64,000 nucleotides of DNA from Gemmata sp. GTDB taxonomy: Bacteria > Planctomycetota > Planctomycetia > Gemmatales > Gemmataceae. Position numbers and translations under genes: made by a program. The notes beneath the pieces are model-generated. The model did no database searches. It worked only from the letters and a program-made list of their open reading frames with translations, and had not been told where the DNA came from. This document shows, one piece after another, positions 59,554-64,000 of the stretch. The stretch covers positions 1 through 64,000 of the forward strand of contig JANWYJ010000026.1 of NCBI GenBank assembly GCA_025055115.1. Direction: 5' to 3'. Numbering within the stretch: the stretch's first letter is position 1; every line of letters begins with the position of its first letter.

Positions 59554-62268
59554 TTACCGCATTCCCAAGCGGAAGCCTACCATCGTCAACACGGTACCCA
59601 GAAGTAATGAGACATGATAATCTCGCAACGGTTCCACCGGACGTATGCCGCCATGATGCCCCGCCACAATCACGGCCGCCCCCACGAGGGCAAAAATCCC
59701 CATCAGGTGGCCGCGGAAACACAGCGATCCGAACAGCAGTAACCCCGCCAAACCGACGTTGAAGCTATCGACCCATTCGGTCAATGAATTGGGAACTCCT
59801 GGAATAGAAAGGGGTTGCGTCGAGAATTCGGCCTTTGGGACGACGGGGGGGGGAAGCGAGGTCCAGTCGCGGTTTTCCACGGTTGCTCCGACTTGCTCAA
59901 GCCATGCCCTCCCGGGCCACAACTGGTTCTGATGGACCCACAAGGCACACGCGGCCAGCAAAATCGCCGCTGCGACTGCCCGAACATGCGGACCAACGAC
60001 AAGATTCACAAGCCGGCCAAAGGGATCGGGCTTCGCCGTGGGCGTAAACACGAAATCGTTGGGATGCTCGGCCGCCTGATAGACCGCATGCACACTGGCT
60101 TGCCCCGGGCCGGGGGTGGAATGCCACGACGCTCGACCCGTTTCTGCCTGGCGTAACGCCTTGGCCGCCCGGACCATCGCTTCGGCAGCGGCTTGGGCTT
60201 GATTCTCGGCCGTATGGCGACTGGCCCCCACCGCCAGCAATTTGGCTTTTTCCACTTCCGCCAATAATTTCCGCTGCCGTGCCTCTTTGCGCGCTTTCTC
60301 GGCGGCTTCCATCCAAGCAATCAGCGGTTCCCGCCAGGCTGCGTGCTTTTCCCGAATACCGCCGACTCCGCCGCGTTGCAGCACGCCCCGCGCTGCCAAT
60401 TTGGCCTCATAGCCAAAGAGGGTTTCAAAAAACTCCTCCCAGTTGCGCCCAGCAAATTTGGCCACAAACAGCCGAAGATCGTCTTCGTCCCAACCCTGCA
60501 AGCGCATGCGCCGCAATTGCCGTTCGCAGGCCTCAATGACCGGGCGGCGTTGGTCGTGCAGGGGGCGATCGACCCCATAGCGCAACGCCAAGGCCAACCC
60601 CAGGCCGATCATCGCAAAACCCACCCACATCCAAAAAACATTCACTACCGCCAGAAGCAAGCAAAAGATCGCGAACCCGGCGATGACCATGATCAAATCG
60701 CCCCAGTGCATGCCGCCGATGAAGCGCCGGGTGCATGTGAAGAGATGACCGCGTCGAGTCACGCCATCGACGAAGAAATACGCAAGGGTCGTCTCAAGAG
60801 CCAAGCCCCACAGGCCAAAGGCCCACGACAGTTTGCCAAAAAAGGCCAATAGCACCGAAGCCAAGGCGATGGTGCCAAAAAACCCGCAGATCAATCGACT
60901 GCGCAGAAGGGCAGGCGGGCAATGATTGAACTGATGAACATAGCCTTCCAGGCGGGTGATCTGCTCGTCCTGAGGGGTGCACTTGCCCGTATGATGAACG
61001 CCTAACCACGCCTCGAGGGTGCGAATCACTTCCCCCATGTCTTGGTAACGGTCGTTGGGATCTTTCGCCATCATCCGCTGAATGATGGCCGATACCTCTT
61101 TGGGTACACGGCTGACGATCTGCTCGGGGGGCACCAGGGGATCGTAGGCATGCTTGGACATCAGTTCGACCGCCGTGGTTCCTTCAAACGGCGGTCGCCC
61201 GGTGACGAGCACATACAGCGTGCAACCCAGCGAATAGATATCAGCGCGGTGATCGACACTGGCGGCATCGCGGCACTGCTCCGGCGACATATAAGCCGGT
61301 GTCCCCAGGGCGATTTTGGCCCCGGTCATGTCCGGGGGCAGTGAAAGTAGACCACTCCGCGAACTCGCCGCGGCCACCTGTTGCTCATCGCGACTCAACG
61401 CTGGTGTTTTCACCAAGCCCAAATCGGCCACTTTGATCAGCCCATGTTCATCCAACAGCAGATTGTCGGGTTTGACATCGCGATGAATCATGCCGCGATC
61501 GTGCGCATGCTTCAGTCCCCGCGCAGCCTGAAGGACATAGCCCACCGCGATTTCCGGGTCGAGCTTGCCTTGTTTTTTCACCATTTCGGCCAACGATGGC
61601 CCGCGGACGTACTCCATGCTGAAAAAACGGGCACCCTCGGATTCACCGATGTCGTGAATTTGTACAATGTTCGGATGGGATAACTGCGCAGCCGCGAAAG
61701 CTTCCCGGGTGAAGCGGGCCACAAAAACTGGATCGCTGGCCCACTTTTTGCTCATCACCTTCAACGCCACCGGCCGATCGAGCGACAGTTGTTTCGCCAA
61801 ATACACCGTTCCCATACCGCCGCGGCCAATTTCTCGCTCAATGAGATACCCACGAATACTCGCCGGAGCAATCAGCGGCACCGATGACTCGGCCGGCAGT
61901 GACAACCCTCCCCCGGAATGGGGTGAGCGATGCGACCCCCAACTATCCTCTAAATCCGGATTCGTTCGGGCAAAACCAAAGACATGGGATTCTCCTAATG
62001 GGGCTGCAGCCGATGGCGAAAGCCCCACGACCGGCGGCGGAGGATTGTTGGAAAGGACAAAGTGGGCTTGTGAAGCGCCCAGCGGCACCTTGGGATCGTG
62101 CACTCGGGTATCCGACAAGAGAACCCGCACCTGGTAACGCTGAGCCGGATCATCCGAGATAATCAGCAGAAACGGTTGGGCACAGTGGGGGCACTTCGGC
62201 CGATACTGACCGAGACGTTGCGATTTAATACTGAGCCGATGATGGCAATACGGGCAAACGATAGCCAC
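59554..62268 (-). CDS. Large membrane serine/threonine protein kinase
   Basis: About 904 residues. A CPYCHHRL...CPHCAQPF ribbon (residues 5-35) opens the protein, followed by a low-complexity linker and a Hanks kinase domain from about residue 135: Gly loop GRGGMGTVYLA, Lys in VALKVM, catalytic HRDVKPDN, DLG in VADLGLVK and PAYMSPEQ. Four helices follow, then a basic coiled region (EKARKEARQRKLLAEVEKAK), one more helix, and three C-terminal helices. Such kinases with zinc ribbon and membrane C terminus are frequent in Gemmataceae; their signals are unknown. GTG at 62268 follows GAGGG. The open frame reaches 62745, but the extra 159 residues translate intergenic repeats and are probably not coding. 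Confidence 0.86.
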   Translation of the reverse strand: MAIVCPYCHHRLSIKSQRLGQYRPKCPHCAQPFLLIISDDPAQRYQVRVLLSDTRVHDPKVPLGASQAHFVLSNNPPPPVVGLSPSAAAPLGESHVFGFARTNPDLEDSWGSHRSPHSGGGLSLPAESSVPLIAPASIRGYLIEREIGRGGMGTVYLAKQLSLDRPVALKVMSKKWASDPVFVARFTREAFAAAQLSHPNIVQIHDIGESEGARFFSMEYVRGPSLAEMVKKQGKLDPEIAVGYVLQAARGLKHAHDRGMIHRDVKPDNLLLDEHGLIKVADLGLVKTPALSRDEQQVAAASSRSGLLSLPPDMTGAKIALGTPAYMSPEQCRDAASVDHRADIYSLGCTLYVLVTGRPPFEGTTAVELMSKHAYDPLVPPEQIVSRVPKEVSAIIQRMMAKDPNDRYQDMGEVIRTLEAWLGVHHTGKCTPQDEQITRLEGYVHQFNHCPPALLRSRLICGFFGTIALASVLLAFFGKLSWAFGLWGLALETTLAYFFVDGVTRRGHLFTCTRRFIGGMHWGDLIMVIAGFAIFCLLLAVVNVFWMWVGFAMIGLGLALALRYGVDRPLHDQRRPVIEACERQLRRMRLQGWDEDDLRLFVAKFAGRNWEEFFETLFGYEAKLAARGVLQRGGVGGIREKHAAWREPLIAWMEAAEKARKEARQRKLLAEVEKAKLLAVGASRHTAENQAQAAAEAMVRAAKALRQAETGRASWHSTPGPGQASVHAVYQAAEHPNDFVFTPTAKPDPFGRLVNLVVGPHVRAVAAAILLAACALWVHQNQLWPGRAWLEQVGATVENRDWTSLPPPVVPKAEFSTQPLSIPGVPNSLTEWVDSFNVGLAGLLLFGSLCFRGHLMGIFALVGAAVIVAGHHGGIRPVEPLRDYHVSLLLGTVLTMVGFRLGMR

Positions 62269-62594
62269 GGGTGGCACCCTCGCTGCGAGCGTCGCGGGGA
62301 GCGCAAACGTTGGGCTGTCGGTAGCTGGGAATCGACCGCCTGTTGAAGAGTAGGTCACAAATCCGCCTGCTGGGCCGCAGAATCCCGGGTTGGGTACCGC
62401 TCCGCTGTCAGATTCAGCTAACGGCAAGAAATTCTTCGTTCGCCAAACGGATGCGGTCTTCCTCTGGCAGACCCCGGTCCCAAGGGTCGCCCAATCCTCG
62501 GAACCCATCACCACCCAGCGGAAAGAATCCCGCGGTGTTGGCCCGTAGGATGGGGCGAGTGGGAATCCCCGCAACTGTGGCTCAACATCAGACA

Positions 62595-62708
62595 GGGAAC
62601 AGTATGGACCTTCGCGAGGTAGGATCGTGCGAGTCGGTCGTCCGTCGTTGCTGCGAACCAGAACCCCTTGGGAACAGTATGGACCTTCGCGAGGTAAGAT
62701 CGTGCGAG
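62595..62708. repeat. Spaced 39-bp direct repeat, 75-bp offset
   Basis: Copies at 62595-62633 and 62670-62708 differ at one base (38/39); the spacer is 36 bases. The best conserved of the long pairs. Confidence 0.92.
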
Positions 62709-62809
62709 AGGGAATCTCCTCAGGCAAGGGTTGATTATTCTGCAAACGGCTTGGCAGTTTCCGGGCCGTCGGTCCAGACCTGGCGTCACTCGTTGCGTTG
62801 TCTGACAGT

Positions 62810-62839
62810 CCAGTGCATAGCTTGCCAGTGCATAGCTTG
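62810..62839. repeat. Perfect 15-bp tandem repeat
   Basis: CCAGTGCATAGCTTG at 62810-62824 and 62825-62839 (15/15). Confidence 0.88.
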
Positions 62840-62840
62840 G

Positions 62841-62930
62841 CGGCCCCGGGGAGTTAGAAGCGCAAGTTCATCGTCAGCAAGCGGCGGCGGAAGTCCAGGG
62901 TATCGCCCAGCGGCCCCGGGGAGTTAGACG
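62841..62930. repeat. Spaced direct repeat copying the trpS 3' end
   Basis: CGGCCCCGGGGAGTTAGA plus two bases at 62911-62930 holds the trpS stop (TTA on this strand) and recurs at 62841-62860 (19/20; offset 70). Confidence 0.88.
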
Positions 62931-64000
62931 GGGCGGGCGTGAATGCCGACGGCTTGGCGTACCAATTGCAGGGTGATTTGCGCCACCGCGCGGGCACGTT
63001 TGGCACCGTTGGCCAGAACTTCCTCGACATACCCCGGATCGCGTTCGAGTTGTTTGCGCCGTTGCCGGGCCGCGGCAAAATACTCTTCGATTTTGCTCAG
63101 CAACAAGGCTTTGGCATCTCCGTAACCGAAGGGGCGCCCGCCGCGACGCTCGGCGTGCTTCATCGGATGACGGTAAAGGTCCGCCAGTTCGGCCTGTTCG
63201 GCGGCCGTGGCAAAGAGTTTGTAGAGGGCGAAGGCGTTGCACGTTTCCGGGTTTTTGGGTGCATCCACTGGGGTGGAATCCGTCACCACGCGCTTGACTG
63301 CGGTTTCGAGTGCCTTGCCTTCGGCGAAAATCTCGATGGTGTTGCCGTAGCTTTTACTCATTTTTTGACCATCGGTGCCCGGCACGACGGCCGATTCGTT
63401 GTAAACCGCCTCCGGCAGCGGAAAGATTTCACCGAACGCATGGTTGAATGCACCGGCAATGTCGCGCGTCATTTCCAAATGCTGCTCTTGATCTTTGCCC
63501 ACGGGGACCAGGTGGGAACGGTAGATGAGGATGTCGGCCGCCATGAGGATGGGGTAGGTCAACAAGCCGACATGGGGGGAAATTCCCCGCGCCACTTTGT
63601 CCTTGTAGGAATGTGCCCGTTCCAGGTGCGCGACGCCGATAACATTCGAGAGAATCCACGCCAGTTCACAGACTTCGGGAACGTCTGACTGGCGAAAGAA
63701 GGTGGCTTTCTGCGGGTCTAAACCTAACGCCAGATAGTCCAACGCCACATCGCGAACGTTGTCCGCCAGAATTTGCTTGGCGGGGCGGGGCGTCAGCGCT
63801 TTATTCTTCGCCGCCAGTCCCGCTTCGCGGCCTTCAGCTTCCTTAAGCGACGTCAGAGCATGATAATCGGCGATAAAGTAGAAGCATTCCCCTGTTTCTT
63901 GGCGTTCAATGTGTTGCTTGATGGCTCCAAAGTAGTTCCCCAGGTGCAATTTCCCAGAGGGTTGGACACCGCTGAGAATTCTTGGCCGTTGACCGCTGAT
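62924..64000 (-). CDS. trpS: Tryptophanyl-tRNA synthetase (5' end outside the window)
   Basis: At least 358 residues of a class I TrpRS; the first codons lie beyond 64000. The visible N terminus reads QRPRILSGVQPSGKLHLGNY, in which HLGN is the HIGH-type motif. Further motifs are FIADYHALT, GVAHLERAHSYKDKVARG, YPILMAADILIY, PVGKDQEQHLEMTRDIA and the second signature GQKMSKSYGN. TrpRS of about 340-360 residues is standard, so only a few residues are missing. It shares orientation with the kinase 655 bases downstream. Its stop lies inside a 20-bp repeat copied downstream. Confidence 0.95.
   Translation of the reverse strand: MSGQRPRILSGVQPSGKLHLGNYFGAIKQHIERQETGECFYFIADYHALTSLKEAEGREAGLAAKNKALTPRPAKQILADNVRDVALDYLALGLDPQKATFFRQSDVPEVCELAWILSNVIGVAHLERAHSYKDKVARGISPHVGLLTYPILMAADILIYRSHLVPVGKDQEQHLEMTRDIAGAFNHAFGEIFPLPEAVYNESAVVPGTDGQKMSKSYGNTIEIFAEGKALETAVKRVVTDSTPVDAPKNPETCNAFALYKLFATAAEQAELADLYRHPMKHAERRGGRPFGYGDAKALLLSKIEEYFAAARQRRKQLERDPGYVEEVLANGAKRARAVAQITLQLVRQAVGIHARPV

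Larger units (their letters stand above)
62269..62923. other. 655-bp intergenic region between trpS and the kinase
   Basis: No gene is recognised. A reverse-strand open frame covers part of it, continuous with the kinase, but it includes two copies of one DNA repeat and resembles nothing. It contains three direct-repeat pairs, listed separately. Confidence 0.55.

Overview
The window is GC-rich and gene-dense and reads as a piece of chromosome from a planctomycete, most likely a member of the Gemmataceae or a close relative. The lineage call is inferred from protein families concentrated in that phylum: three DUF1501 proteins, two DUF1549/DUF1553 proteins (one with an N-terminal cytochrome-c-like domain), a DUF1559 domain, a DUF6655 lipoprotein, a DUF1573 protein, a formylglycine-generating enzyme, a kinase with a CxxC ribbon at its N terminus and membrane helices at its C terminus, and an MnmE-like GTPase without its C terminus. 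I saw no rRNA, tRNA, CRISPR array, insertion sequence, prophage or cas gene.

Layout. 0.4-6.4 kb: DUF1501 protein, zinc metallopeptidase, DUF1549/DUF1553 protein and a multi-pass membrane protein. 6.5-14.3 kb: small Cys-rich protein, YidC insertase, two paralogous secreted esterases, a secreted ankyrin-like protein and a HAD-UbiA fusion. 14.6-18.9 kb: second DUF1501 protein, DUF6655 lipoprotein, two small proteins and RsmE. 19.0-26.0 kb: a Ser/Thr kinase, then accD, pgk and gap in one reverse-strand series, and divergently mdh, a small hydrolase and a DUF2237 protein. 26.2-33.1 kb: third DUF1501 protein, MFS transporter, formylglycine-generating enzyme, Rex repressor, DUF1573 protein and an Sfp-type phosphopantetheinyl transferase. 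33.2-42.3 kb: AlaRS, a LacD-like aldolase, a thioredoxin/TPR protein, XerC/D with a 77-residue partner, and GlgB. 42.6-53.0 kb: DUF4129 membrane protein, large DUF1549/DUF1553 protein, and a reverse operon of hydroxyacid dehydrogenase, ABC ATPase and an ABC permease fused to DUF1559. 53.4-64.0 kb: RsfS, ArgRS, the overlapping operon obgE-coaX-MnmE-like GTPase, a large membrane kinase, and TrpRS running off the right edge.

How the genes fit together. Much of the window is housekeeping: central carbon metabolism (gap, pgk, mdh, glgB, aldolase) with the NADH sensor Rex, translation (alaS, argS, trpS, rsmE, rsfS, obgE), membrane protein insertion (yidC) and CoA or acyl-carrier activation (coaX, accD, phosphopantetheinyl transferase). 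Between these lie planctomycete-specific secreted proteins and two membrane or cytosolic kinases.

The most unusual feature is not a gene. Most intergenic regions contain a pair, sometimes three or four copies, of short imperfect direct repeats whose sequence differs from locus to locus. I marked about three dozen sets. They fall into two geometries: head-to-tail tandems with a period of roughly 10-28 bp, and spaced pairs of roughly 30-40 bp units whose starts are repeatedly 70-82 bp apart (73 bp at four separate loci). At about a dozen genes one copy covers the 3' end and stop codon and another lies just outside the gene. I know of no described element that accounts for this, and it is the main lead here. 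All repeat positions were read by eye and not by a self-alignment program.
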